A stretch of 62,500 nt of DNA, taken from the NCBI GenBank assembly GCA_905221605.1, contig CAJNDS010000283.1, positions 1-62,500 of the forward strand, read 5' to 3'. The stretch comes from Symbiodinium natans. Its lineage: Eukaryota > Sar > Dinophyceae > Suessiales > Symbiodiniaceae. Positions 36,319-46,580 of this stretch are shown here, one piece after another; position 1 is the stretch's first letter; each line of letters opens with the position of its first letter. The notes beneath the pieces were generated by a model. It was given only the letters and a program-made list of their open reading frames with translations. It was not told the origin of the DNA and ran no database searches. The translations under genes and the position numbers were made by a program.

Positions 36319-36731
36319 GGGTTGCGTGTCAGTCCCTAACCTCTAGAAACCGTAAACCCTAAACCTCAAGCCCTAAGCCCTAACCCTTAACCCCAAACCC
36401 CAAACCCTAGAAGCCCTCAACCCCAATGCGCTGTAAACGGGGCTTATGGGCTTATGGGTCCATCCTGTCCAACGTGCGTGGTCTTTTGGCATCTTGCATT
36501 CCCTGCAGCCGCAGTGCAGTGCCTTTCAGGGTAGAGTCTGGGGCGTTTAGGTTTAGGGTTTAGTGATTCAGGGTTAGGGTTTAGGGTTTAGGGTTTAGGG
36601 TATAGGGTTTAGGGTTTAGGGTATAGGGTTTAGGGTTTAGGGTTTTAGGGTTTTAGGGTTTTAGGGATGAAGCACAGGGTTTCGGCGGCTTTAGTTTAGG
36701 TTTTCGAGATTTTTCGAGGGGTTTCCGCCTA
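36319..36731. other. Spacer with TTTAGGG units
   Basis: Unique sequence interleaved with CCCTAA (36355-36410) and TTTAGGG/TATAGGG units (36545-36665). No gene called. Confidence 0.5.
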
Positions 36732-36824
36732 ATTAAGGTGGATGCGGAGTCTGCCGCAGACTGCGTCCGCCGCGGAGTGGATGGTGTGGCGGTGGTGAGC
36801 CCGCGGCACTGGGGCTACTACTGA
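36732..36824 (+). CDS. C-terminal exon, possibly thiamine-phosphate synthase-like
   Basis: The frame reads IKVDAESAADCVRRGVDGVA then VVSPRHWGYY, ending TGA at 36822-36824. The AADCVRRGVDGVAVVS stretch resembles the last beta-alpha unit of ThiE, where G-A/V-DGVAVVSAI lines the phosphate site. The canonical AI after VVS is replaced by PR. One exon cannot prove the family; other TIM-barrel enzymes end similarly. Confidence 0.4.
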   Translation: MKVDAESAADCVRRGVDGVAVVSPRHWGYY

Positions 36825-37380
36825 CTGTTTAGGGTTTAGGGTTTAGGGTTTAGGGTTTTGGGTTTACGGTTTAGGGTTTAGGGGTTCTTAGTATGGAAAG
36901 GGTTTATCAAGACCTCAAAAGAGTGACGCATACACCCTGTATGTTCGTGTAGGATGTCGCCCTGAAGCCTAAACACGCAACCCATGAAGCCGCATACACC
37001 CTAAACCCTAAACCCTAAACCCTAAACCCTAAACCCTAAACCCTAAACCCTAAACCCTAAACCCTAAACCCTAAACCGAGGACTAGAAGTTCCAGGGCTT
37101 TCTTACTCTATCCAAGCTTTGGGTGTTTTCCGGGGCCCAGAGTGCAGCGGTGACTCTACCCCCACTCTCGTTGAGTGCTTAGCTTGCCGATTCAGTAGCC
37201 GCACCCGACAAGGTTGGCAGGTACCCTAAACCCTAAACCCTGAACCCTAAACCCTAAACCCTCAACCCTAAACCGCAAACCCTAAACCCTAAACCCTATA
37301 CCTTAAACCCTAAACGAAGGCACGCACAAACAAGTGTTGGGCCTCTAGGTACGGCGGAGATTGCCCTACTGTGTTGGCAG
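36825..37380. other. Spacer with TTTAGGG and CCCTAAA arrays
   Basis: TTTAGGG (36827-36880), CCCTAAA (37000-37075) and degenerate CCCTAAA (37225-37315), with unique spacers that show no supported frame. Confidence 0.55.
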
Positions 37381-37449
37381 GTACGTGGGTTGCTCCAGAC
37401 AGACTCACCGGAGAAGACGGAGAGCTTAGCCAAGGCAGCATGCCGGTAA
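37381..37449 (+). CDS. Possible C-terminal exon
   Basis: After GTTGGCAG the frame reads VRGLLQTDSPEKTESLAKAA then CR and a TAA at 37447-37449. Charged helical tail. Weak support. Confidence 0.35.
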   Translation, partial: VRGLLQTDSPEKTESLAKAACR

Positions 37450-37964
37450 TTGTTTAGAGCTACATTTTTATTGTTATATCTGTTTTTGGTTGATTTAATG
37501 TTTTACTTATGTAAGTAAGGGCTTACGTTTTGGTTTGGGGTTTAGGATTTTGGGCAGAAGTTTGCTGTGTAAGCTCCTGGTTCAAGTGATGAACGAGACA
37601 TTCATCTGCACCCCACGGCTATTCTAGAGGCTGCGCTTTCCTTCAACCTGCAGTAGAACTGCCCCCAAGAGTTCAACGGAGCCTTCTCAAAGCCTTTGGC
37701 CAGTGGTCGGTTCAGTATCTGCCTAAAACTCTTTCGCCCTCCGTTGAGTAGGTGTAGGCCACAAAGCCGTAGGTAAAGTGAGTTTCTGGTAGGGATTCGA
37801 CAGCCAATTCAATCCGACCAGGCTCTGTGTGGCGAGGTGCAGCGAGCACTGAGCGACACGGCACGGGTCGAGTGAGCTGGCGGAAAAATGGCCCATGTTT
37901 TCTGCTCAGGTGGCAATGTCATGAGGACCAATATGGCCCCTTGTGGGCTGGCTGTGATGAGGTT
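37450..37964. other. Unique non-repetitive sequence, no gene assigned
   Basis: One of the few stretches of more than 400 bp without telomere-like repeats. AT-rich at first (37450-37510). All frames are interrupted. It could be a 3' flank or an old decayed insertion. Confidence 0.4.
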
Positions 37965-38160
37965 ACCCTAAACCCTAAACCCTAAACCCTAAACCCTAAA
38001 CCCTAAACCCTAAACCCTAAACCCTAAACCCTAAACCCTAAACCCTAAACCCTAAACCCTGAACCCTGAACCCTAAACCCTAAACCTAAACCCTAAACCC
38101 TAAACCCTAAACCCTAAACCCTAAACCCTAAACCCTAAACCCTAAACCCTAAACCCTGCG
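37965..38160. repeat. CCCTAAA array
   Basis: About 27 units, nearly pure. Confidence 0.95.
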
Positions 38161-39516
38161 GGTGCGCATGCGCAGGCGCCTGCAGGACCCGAGCGCGACC
38201 AAGGCTCGCGCTTCACTTTGGGGGTTTAGGGTTTAGGGTTTGGGGTTTAGGGTTTAGGGTTTAGGGTTAAGGGCCTTACTACAGACATGTGAAAGATGCT
38301 TGCTTCCTCTGGTGTGTTCTGGGGCACGAAAGGTAGTTGCCCCAATTTTGCGATTTGTGGTTACGGCGTGAAGACATGGTACCTTCTTTGCTCGTTTTTT
38401 TGTTGAGGTTTGCGGGGGTTTCAGAGTGCCTTAGGTGGTTTCAGGTTCTTTTTTGGGGTGGCAGGGGGGGGGGGGGGTTAGGGGCGTTGTTGGAGACTGG
38501 GGTCTTTTTGCAGGCTCTGGCACAACATAACATGAGCCACCACTCGTTCGGAGCTCCATCTGAATGTCCTGAGCTAGATAGCTTTGGCTTGCGAGTTGTA
38601 GCCCTGAGCTCCTGCGAGCTCTGAACTTTCGAAAGTCGCAAGGAGGTGTGTCAGATGCCAGAAGATGCGAGCCAAGCTGTTTCACTTGAGTACAAGTTCT
38701 GTCAACAAGTGATGTGAAGGGCAAAACGGGGGTGAACTTGTTGGGCGTCTGTCGAGATTGCTACACACACCGCAAGAATGCATTACCAATACAGGGTTTA
38801 GGGTTTAGGGTTTAGGGTTTAGGGTTTAGGGTTTTGGGCTTAGGGCTTACGGCTTAGGGTTTAGGGTTTAGGTTTTAGGGTTTAGGATACTGAAACTGGG
38901 GCACAGAAATCCACGTTTGGGAGAAAACCCTGTGCTCCACAACATGGCAGTGCCGCGGTATGCAGCACACCGAAAGAAGGACGTGTGGCTTAGGGGCTTA
39001 GGGGCTTAGGGGCTTAGGGGCTTAGGGTTTAGGGTTTAGGGTTTAGGGTTTAAGGTTTAGGGTTTAGGGTTTAGGGTTTAGGGTTTAGGGTTTAGGGTAA
39101 CCCTACACAGCAGATAACCCGAGACACCCACAGAAAGGCGGTCCGTCGAGATGTTAGCTGCTAGCTATAGTGACTGAATGTAAACTAATGCCCTGTAGTC
39201 TTTCATTGTCAGGTGGTGGAACGTGCTTAGTATGATCTCTTGTTTCTGGACCCTCAATCCTAAATACAAGAGCCTAAGTAGCTACCGTAGGGTGGCTCCA
39301 GTTGTTTCCTACCCTAAGCTCCAAACCCTCAGGCCCCTGTAACTTGAAATTATTCGGCAGTTTGAAAGATAGCTTTCCTCGAAACTCCTCAAAATTTGTC
39401 CCAATCACGTCAGTGACCCTAAACCCTAAACCCCAAACCCTAAAGCCGAAACACTAAACCCTCAACCTTAAACCCTAAACCCAAAATTCTAGCCCTAAAC
39501 CCTAAACCTTAAGCAG
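38161..39516. other. Mixed region: arrays and unassigned unique sequence
   Basis: TTTAGGG (38222-38270), a unique stretch (38285-38790) with a 95-codon open frame on + and overlapping open frames on -, none with a motif. TTTAGGG (38795-38890) follows, then a GGCTTAGG run (38990-39030), TTTAGGG (39030-39100) and unique sequence to 39410. Confidence 0.4.
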
Positions 39517-39612
39517 GCTACAGAGCCAGCCACCATTAAGCCGGTCCTCACCCACAAGCCGCCGCAGAAGGAACCGTCCAAGGCGCAGAGGGGGGAGTCT
39601 TTAATGCGCTGA
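39517..39612 (+). CDS. C-terminal exon with stop codon
   Basis: After AAGCAG the frame reads ATEPATIKPVLTHKPPQKEP then SKAQRGESLMR, ending TGA at 39610-39612. Pro/Lys-rich disordered tail. Family unknown. Confidence 0.45.
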   Translation, partial: ATEPATIKPVLTHKPPQKEPSKAQRGESLMR

Positions 39613-40284
39613 GACTTTCTTCCCCTAAACCCCAAGTCCTAAGCCGAGGGTGGGTTTAGGGTTTAGGGTTTTAGGGTTTGGGGTTTGGGTGGTAGAGATT
39701 GGGTTTAGGTTTTAGAGTATAGGGGTTTAGGGTCCTTTGTTTGCTTTTTTTGCAGGGGGTCAGCTTCCTTTATATACAAGCCCCCGTCTTAAGGCAACAA
39801 AGGGGCCGCTCTTTTGTTTCCCGTGACTTCGTGCAGGAGCCGATATTTCAAAACTAAGCGACAAGAACAAGTGCACCCCCGGGGTTTAGGGTTTAGGGTT
39901 TAGGGTTTCGGGGGTTTAGGCTTTACCTCGAAGAAAAAACAAGGAAAAAGCCTATCCTGATCAAACAGGAAGGCTGTATCGTTTGGTGTCGAAGAGTTTA
40001 GAGACATGGTGGGTTCTCGAAATTAGGGTTTAGGGTTTAGGGATTGGGGTTTAGGGTTTAGGGTTTAAAAGGATGCCGTACTTTTCAAGGCACCCAACAG
40101 GGGACCCCATTTTTGAGAGCTGGTTACATGGTCTCTGTTGCAGAAAATGAGTGGTTTCGATGCGACAAGGCAAAGCCCTGGACTCCAAACCCTAAACCCT
40201 ATAGGGTTTAGGGTTTAGGGTTTAGGGTTTAGGGTTTAGGGTTTAGGGTTTAGGGTTTCGGGACCCCAACACCCTGAACCCTTG
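39613..40284. other. Spacer with TTTAGGG arrays
   Basis: Short TTTAGGG arrays at 39655-39685, 39880-39905, 40022-40070 and 40203-40258 separated by unique sequence with no supported frame. Confidence 0.5.
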
Positions 40285-40371
40285 AGTGCACCTGGAGGCA
40301 GCTCCGGAAGTGACGGTGGCACAAGCGGCACAGCCACCCAAGGCTGGGTGCGAGTTCCCTTCAATAAGCGC
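40285..40371 (+). CDS. Possible exon
   Basis: The frame reads APGGSSGSDGGTSGTATQGW then VRVPFNKR, a Gly/Ser linker followed by a basic-aromatic stretch, running into GTTTAGGG. Confidence 0.4.
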
Positions 40372-41125
40372 GTTTAGGGTTTAGGGTTTAGGGTTTAGGG
40401 TTGTTCAGGGTTTAGGGTTTAGGGTTTAGGGTTTAGGGTTTAGGGTTTAGGGTTTAGGGTTTAAGGTTTAGGGTTGTTCAGGGTTTAGGGGCTTAAGGTT
40501 TGGGGTTCAGGGTTTTGGGGGTTGCAGAATCTGCGCTTGAGGTTCTTGGGAATTTCGGGGTTTTGGGGTGACACGCGTGAGCCTTCCACATTGAAATCGT
40601 CTTGCCACACGTGCCCATTCCTACAGTTGTCCCAAGCCCTATATACACCCTAAACCCTTACTTGCCATGTTGAAAGCCTAGTTGCACCGTCCTCCACCAA
40701 GCCCTTAACCCTAAACCCTAAACCCGACTGAAACATGAGGCGCCTTTCCTTCCAAGTTACACAGCCCAGAAACCCTATAAACCCTATAAATCTACAAACC
40801 CTATAAACCTTATACTATGCCCTTTAAACTCTGCAAACCTGATGTAAACCCTGCAAACCTTATCTCAAAGGAAGGGGGGCAAGACCCGAAACGCGCCCCC
40901 GAGTCGCTAGAAGCACTCAGAAGCAAGCACTCGCCCTTAAACCCGAAATCCCTAAATCCTGAACCCCTGAACCCCGGAACCCCAAAACCCAAAATCCCTA
41001 AAATCCCTAAACCCCGAAACCCTTGACCCCTAAGCCCTTGAAACCCCTATAAACCCTAAACCCCTAAAACCCCTAGACCCCTAAGCCCCCTGAATCCCTG
41101 AACTCCTAAGAACCCTAAGCTCACC
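40372..41125. repeat. TTTAGGG arrays and C/A-rich degenerate repeats
   Basis: TTTAGGG array with two GTTGTTCAGGG interruptions (40375-40490), unique sequence, then loose AACCCCTAAA units (40930-41110). Confidence 0.6.
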
Positions 41126-41299
41126 ATGTATGACCCACTCAAAGCTGTCAGAGCCTGTCCGGGCGCAATTGGAGCGGACCTTTGGCTGGATGACCGCAGT
41201 GTAGATTCGGCCCATTCTGACCCCAGCAGGGCCGCGGATCAGGCCGTCCAGGCCTTTAGAGTCCTCAGGACAGCCCGAGAAAGAGGGACTGGAGAATAA
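41126..41299 (+). CDS. Small ORF or exon
   Basis: ATG at 41126 in good context (ACCATG) opens 57 codons to TAA at 41297: MYDPLKAVRACPGAIGADLW, then an Asp/Arg-rich helical part ending RTARERGTGE. It is free of repeats and has a balanced composition. It may be a coding exon or a small gene. No family recognised. Confidence 0.35.
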   Translation: MYDPLKAVRACPGAIGADLWLDDRSVDSAHSDPSRAADQAVQAFRVLRTARERGTGE

Positions 41300-42590
41300 C
41301 ATGGGCAAGACAAAGTTTGTGGTTTAGGGCACCAGTTGCTGAAAAGCAACGAAGACTGGCACTGCGGCTGGATGAGCCTGGTGTGGGCCTCCATGCTGCC
41401 GACGCCAGATATCCACGCAGGAAGAAGGTTTCCGTGTCGGCATTTAGAGAGACCACAAATTGAGAAGCATTGGGTTTAGGGTTTAGGGTTTAGGGTTTAG
41501 GGTTTAGGGTTTAGGGTTTAGGATTTAAAACCTCCCGACCAAGCATCATTCTCTCCGGATAGCCAATAGCTCCGTCATGAAGGGCACTCTTTAAACCCTA
41601 GACCCTAAGCCCCAAAACCCTGAACCCCAAAACCCTAAACCCCAAACCCGAAACCCCAAATACCCTAAACCCCGAAAACCCTAACCCCTAAAACCTTAAC
41701 CCCTATGACCCTAAGCCCCAAAACCCCTACACCCTAAAACCCCTAAGCCCCCTAAACCCCTAAGCCCCTAAGACACCCTATATAAGCCCCTAAACCCTAA
41801 AACCCCTAAGCCCCCTAAAACCCCTAAGCCCCCTAAACCCCCTGAAGCTCCCAACAAGGAGGCTTCCCGCGGGGTTAGCCTGAGTCCAGAGTCCAAGAAG
41901 CGAGTCGGGAGCCCTTGGTCCCGGGGAGGGGGGGGGGTTTAGGGTTTAGGGTTTAGGGTTTAGGGTTTAGGGTTTAGGGTTTAGGGTTTAGGGTTTAGGG
42001 TTTAGGGTTTAGGGTTTAGGGCTTAGGGCTTAGGGTTTAGGGTTGAGGGTTTCGGGTTTAGGGTTGTTTAGGGGGAATTCTCTGGAGTTTCTGTCTTTCT
42101 AGACGTCTCTTGGCAGATTTCTAGAGACTTTTCGGGTTTCTTGGGGTTCTGGGTTTGCTGGGAGCTTTGCAAGTGTGAAGGGAGGCTTCTACGGGCTGCT
42201 GAACAGGATTTTGCTTCAAATGCTTCTCAGAGGTTTGGGGTTTAGGGTTTAGGGCTTAGGGTTTAGGGTTTAGGGCTTGGGGCGAGCTCTGGAGCTGTAC
42301 ACCTGCTTGTGAGAAGCACGTCGGGGGTTGCTCCTAACGCAAGAGATATATGAAGCAGGGTTTATATTTTTGTTTTTGGTGAGAGTATTTAAGGTTCCTT
42401 TTTGATTTTTGTGAGTGTACATGCCGGGTGTCCTTTTGGGGGTACAAGAAATATATACCCTACTTCATATGGGGTTGATCTAACGGTCCCTCTGAGAAAT
42501 TATTGGGGTTCCTATTGGCTTACAAGGCACACAGAGGGTAGCTTTGGGAACAGACAATCTTGATCAACTCGCATATACAGTGTGTGTTGG
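41300..42590. other. Spacer: unique sequence and TTTAGGG arrays
   Basis: Unique part 41300-41465, TTTAGGG (41467-41525), AACCCCTAAA-type units (41590-41845) and a possible short exon (41858-41930, EASRGVSLSPESKKRVGSPW). A clean TTTAGGG array (41938-42060) and unique sequence with M-family fragments (42360-42540) follow. Confidence 0.5.
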
Positions 42591-42681
42591 GGGGGCTGGT
42601 AGGATTGCGTGATAGCATTTCTTTATGGTCCCTTTACTTTTCTGTTATACCCCAAAACCCTGTTCTGATCTTGAAGGCCCT
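42591..42681 (+). mobile_element. M2 MITE copy
   Basis: Has GCATTTCTTTATGGTCCCTT and ends TGTTCTGATCTTGAAGGCCC. More diverged than the copy at 32451. Confidence 0.6.
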
Positions 42682-43077
42682 GACAGGTTTGGGCTGGCTC
42701 CTTTTGGGGACTTGCTCATGCCCTGCACCCTTCCGACGTCTCGGTTCTTCTCTCACGATTTAGGGTTTAGGGTTTAGGACTCAACACGTAGGGTCTAAGG
42801 GGGAGTCTTCTCTCCTTTTTCGGGAGTTAGATGCGGCCCTAGAATTACCACCTGCCTCCCCTTACCCTGAACCCTGAGCCCCAAATTCAACCTCTCCTCT
42901 CAACCCAAAACCCAAAACCCAAAACCCAAAACCCAAAACCAAAAACCCTAAACCCTAAACCCTAAACCCTAAACCCTAAACCCTAAACCCTAAACCCTAA
43001 ACCCTAAACCCTAAACCCTAAACCCTAAACCCTAAACCCTAAACCCTAAAGCCTAAACCCTAAACCCTAAACCCTAA
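42682..43077. repeat. Spacer and CCCTAAA array
   Basis: Unique sequence, a short CCCAAAA tandem (42903-42945), then a pure CCCTAAA array (42950-43077). Confidence 0.85.
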
Positions 43078-43084
43078 GGCCATC

Positions 43085-43172
43085 CTGGCCATCAGCGCGC
43101 CGGGCACAGCAGGGGAAGCCCAGCCTCTTCCTTCTGGCGCTCACAAACCTTCGCTTCAAACCCGACTTCGGG
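43085..43172 (+). CDS. Possible exon
   Basis: The more convincing frame reads PSWPSARRAQQGKPSLFLLA then LTNLRFKPDFG and is followed by a TTTAGGG array. Another frame is also open. Confidence 0.35.
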
Positions 43173-43838
43173 GTTTAGGGTTTAGGGTTTAGGGTTTAGG
43201 GTTTAGAGTTTAGGGTTTTTAGGGTTTAGGGTTTAGGGTTTAGGGTTTTTAGGGTTTTTAGGGTTTAGGGTTTAGGGTTTTTAGGGTTTAGGGTTTTTAG
43301 GGTTTAGGGTTTAGGGTTTACGTCTGGTGGGTTTCGGGTTTACAGGATTTACAGGTTCTACAGGATTCACAGGATTTACAGGATTTACAGGACTTACAGG
43401 ATGTTAAGGGTTTTTAGGGTTTTTAGGGTTGATAGGGTTTACAGGGTTTATGGGGTTTACAGGGTTTACAGGGTTTATAGGGTTTACAGGGTTAAAGCCC
43501 GCTGTAGCTTTCAATCGGGGAGGGGGGGGGGGGGGCCCTGACAATCACGTCTAGGGTTTAGGGTTTAGGGTTTAGGGTTTAGGGTTTAGGGTTTAGGGTT
43601 TAGGGTTTCCAAGAGTTTGAAGCTTGAGGGGTTGAGGGGGCGTGCTTTGCAACCCCACCTGCCTGGAGGCTTCCCACCCGGGGAGGCACTCTCTTGTCTC
43701 CACCTTGCCCTTATGCCCTGAAATTCCCTGCGTCCTCAGCTCTGAACTCTCTCCCTAAGCCCTAAACTCTAGGGTTCAGGGCTTCAGGGTTTTACGGTTC
43801 AGGGTTCCGGGAAACCCTTGAGGCTCCCAACCCCCCAA
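43173..43838. repeat. TTTAGGG, TTTTTAGGG and TTTACAGGG arrays
   Basis: TTTAGGG with TTTTTAGGG spacer units (43173-43320), a nonamer ATTTACAGG/GTTTACAGG array (43345-43490), a G run, and TTTAGGG (43555-43610). No gene. Confidence 0.85.
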
Positions 43839-43920
43839 ACCAAAGCTACCCGGTCCAAGGCTCCAAGAACCACGCCGGGCTACGAGGCGTCGGAGCTGAA
43901 GAAGATTCTCGAAGCGTCGG
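43839..43920 (+). CDS. Possible exon
   Basis: The frame reads TKATRSKAPRTTPGYEASEL then KKILEASG. Basic N-terminal part and an amphipathic helix. It resembles a DNA/RNA-binding linker but no family is certain. Confidence 0.45.
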
Positions 43921-44338
43921 GGTGCTTACTTTAGGGTTCTTTTGGGTGCTTAGGGTGTAGGGTTTTTAGGGTTTAGGGTTTGGGGCTAGGGTTTGTGGCT
44001 CAGGGTTTGGGGTTTAGGGCTTGGGGTTGAGAGTTTGGGGATTGGGGTTTGGTGTTTGGGCTGTAGTCGGGGATCCCAAGCCGGATGCCCTAACCCACGA
44101 ATTCCGCCAACGAGGGGGGGCGAACTTCTCTTAAAAAAAGAAGCACGAACCCCAAAACCCAAAGCCCTACAGCAAAACATCCCTCAACCCTAGGCCTGAA
44201 AATCGGCTTCCCCTTTTTGAGGACTGAAGAGGGCTTGAGGGAATAGCACCTCAAGATGGGGAGGGTCTGCATAACGGGTTATCAGCAGATTTTGGGAGCG
44301 GGCCGGCGGGCGCAGATTAGGAAATTGAGGTTCTGGGG
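43921..44338. other. Spacer, G-rich degenerate repeats
   Basis: Degenerate TTTAGGG/TTTGGGG units to about 44060, then unique sequence. Open frames on both strands here overlap repeats and are not supported. Confidence 0.5.
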
Positions 44339-44442
44339 TTGGGATGTTCCCCTTTATTCTAACAGTCCTGAATTGGGATGAAAATAGGGGTTACAAGAAT
44401 CCCTATTAAGGACAATGTTAGTATAGGGAGGAACATCCCAAT
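44339..44442 (+). mobile_element. M1 palindromic MITE copy
   Basis: Starts GGTTGGGATGTTCCCCTTTA and ends AGGGAGGAACATCCCAATTC. The inner arms (AACAGTCCT... and ...GGACAATGTTAGTATA) pair over most of their length. Confidence 0.75.
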
Positions 44443-44465
44443 TCTGGGGAGTCTAGGGCCCGGGC

Positions 44466-44545
44466 CTGAGGCAGCACGTCCCAGACGCGAGCAGCGAGCT
44501 GCTACTGCCGCTGCTGCAGCGATGGGGCGCGGCTCCCGAAAGTTC
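44466..44545 (+). CDS. Possible exon
   Basis: The frame reads LRQHVPDASSELLLPLLQRW then GAAPES and ends at GTAAG, a consensus splice donor (44546). Leu-rich helix. Family unknown. Confidence 0.45.
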
Positions 44546-44669
44546 GTAAGCCCTAAAGTTCGAAAGCCCAAGCCCCAAGCCACAAACCCCAAGCCCTGAA
44601 CCCTTCAACCCTTTAACCCCCAAACCCTTTAGGGCTTCGAATCTCATCACCTGGACCTCCTGGGTTCTA

Positions 44670-44820
44670 ACCCTAAACCCTAAACCCTAAACCCTAAACC
44701 CTAAACCCTAAACCCTAAACCCTAAGCCCTAAGCCCTAAACCCTAAACCCTAAACCCTAAACCCTAAACCCTAAACCCTAAACCCTAAGCCCTAAGCCCT
44801 AAACCCTAAACCCTAAACCC
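44670..44820. repeat. CCCTAAA array
   Basis: About 20 units with paired CCCTAAG variants appearing twice (44724 and 44787), suggesting duplication of a block inside the array. Confidence 0.95.
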
Positions 44821-44900
44821 GAAGAAGCCTAGAGCCCAGCAGCCCAAAAGCCTCAAGCCAATGCCCTGATGTCGAAAACCTCAACCCAGACGAATATGGT

Positions 44901-45073
44901 AGGGGTCGGACTAGCTACTAGCAGTGTTTAGGGTTTAGGGTTTAGGATTTAGGGTTTAGGGTTTAGGGTTTAGGATTTAGGGTTTAGGGTTTAGGGTTTA
45001 GGGTTTAGGCCTTATGGCCCCTATATAGTTCTACTATGAGAGCCCGCGAAACCCTACCCTGATTATCAAGGCT
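44901..45073 (+). mobile_element. M2 MITE copy interrupted by a TTTAGGG array
   Basis: The left end AGGGGTCGGACTAGCTACTA and the right part (CCTTATGGCCCCTATATAGT ... CCTGATTATCAAGGC) are separated by about 85 bp of TTTAGGG units (44925-45009). In other copies these parts are joined by TATTCC, so the telomere array has entered a pre-existing M2 copy or replaced a few of its bases. Confidence 0.65.
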
Positions 45074-45272
45074 ACGGCCCCAACATTTTCTTCGCCCTAA
45101 ACCCTCAACCCCAAATGTTTGGGCTTTAGGCTGTTTCTTGTTAGGGCTTAGGGTTTTCGGGTTTCGGGGTTCCAGAGAAAAAACTCCGAGTCGAATCCTA
45201 GCCTAGCATGGCTAGAACATGGGAATCTCTACGGCCAAAGCTGCCACCCCAAACGCGAGATCCAGACTATAG

Positions 45273-45369
45273 GGGGGCGTAATAGTTAGAATAGGGTTTT
45301 GTGGATCATTATCCTGTACAAGTTATGCAAGGACCATGTGGGAATACTATTAGTAATAATTCGACCCCT
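45273..45369 (-). mobile_element. M2 MITE copy, inverted
   Basis: On the minus strand: AGGGGTCGAATTATTACTAA, TAGTATTCCCACATGGTCCT, and an end with CTATTCTAACTATTACGCCC. It lies 200 bp from the interrupted copy in the opposite orientation. Confidence 0.65.
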
Positions 45370-45429
45370 GTGTTACAGGTGCAGGGCATGAGAGGCCTTT
45401 TGCAGGGTGTTCTTATGGGGAACCCTACG

Positions 45430-45935
45430 CCCTAAGCCCCTTAACCCCTGAACCCTAAGACCCTAAACCCTAAACCCCAAACCCTAAACCCCAAACCCTA
45501 AACCCTAAACCCCAAACCCTAAACCCCAAACCCTAAACCCCAAACCCTAAACCCCAAACCCTAAACCCTAGACCCTAAACCCTAAACCCTAAACCCCAAA
45601 CCCTGATCTTCGGGGCTCCCTGCCCGAGAGTGCACGTGCCAGGCTCGGTGCGCCTTGGGCAGGCCTTGGGACTCTCCTAAACCCTAAACCCTAAACCCGA
45701 AACCCTAAACCCTAAACCCTAAACCCTAAACTCTAAACCCTAAACCCTAAACCCTAAACCCTAAACCCTAAACCCTAAACCCTAAACCCTAAACCCTTAA
45801 CCCTGAACCCTAAACCCTAAACCCTAAACCCTAAACCCTAAACCCTAAACCCTAAACCCTAAACCCTAAACCCGAATCCCGAATCCCGAATCCCGAAACC
45901 CTAAACCCTAAACCCTAAACCCTAAACCCTATGTG
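45430..45935. repeat. CCCTAAA arrays with CCCCAAA alternation
   Basis: First array (45455-45605) alternates CCCTAAA and CCCCAAA almost regularly, a 14-bp higher-order unit. After a 70-bp unique island a second array (45677-45935) is purer, with three CCCGAAT units in tandem. Confidence 0.95.
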
Positions 45936-46497
45936 GGCGGGGTTCCAACATGCGGGAGCGGCTCGCGGCATTTGAGTATTTTCCCACCCTCTTTGGAGTT
46001 CAGAGGATCTTACAGGGTTCAGGGTTTAGGGTTGAGGGTTTAGGGTTTAGGGTTGAGGGTTTGGGGCTTTTTCTGAAGACATCAGAGGCAAAAAATTGAG
46101 CTGTTTCGGGTTATTAAACCCCAAGAAGCCCCAAAGTTAGGGTTTGGGGCTTGGAGTTCAGGCTGGAGTTCCAGACCCTGACATTCCATCAAAGAGCCTT
46201 ACAGACCTTAGATATGAAACCACGAACCCTAGCCCCTAACACCTAACAACTTAAAGCCACAGAGGCTCAAGACCCCTTTGCCCCTAAACCCCGAAAATCT
46301 CGTTCCTAAACCTTAAAACCCTGGACCCCAAGACCCCTACTTAACCCCTACAACACTAAACCCCATAAGCCCTGCACCCTAAGCCCTAGACCCCAGACCC
46401 TAAACCCTAAACCCTAATGCCTAATCCCTAAATCCTCAACTCTAAACCCTCAACCCTAATCCCTAAACCCCCCTTTTTTGAAAAACCCCCAACCCTT

Positions 46498-46580
46498 GAC
46501 CGGTCGGAGCAGGTTCTTGGCCTGTGGAACTTCCTGGGGGAGGGCATGGCGGGCCGCAAGTGCGGAGCTTGGAACTGTTT
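46498..46580 (+). CDS. Possible exon
   Basis: The frame reads DRSEQVLGLWNFLGEGMAGR then KCGAWNCFF. Aromatic helix followed by a Gly-rich loop. Bounded by C/A-rich repeat and by TTTAGGG. Family unknown. Confidence 0.45.

Noticed and set aside
38337-38724. A 95-codon gene on + and a 97-codon gene on -
   Set aside because: They overlap on opposite strands, include a G homopolymer and have no recognisable domain or splice context.
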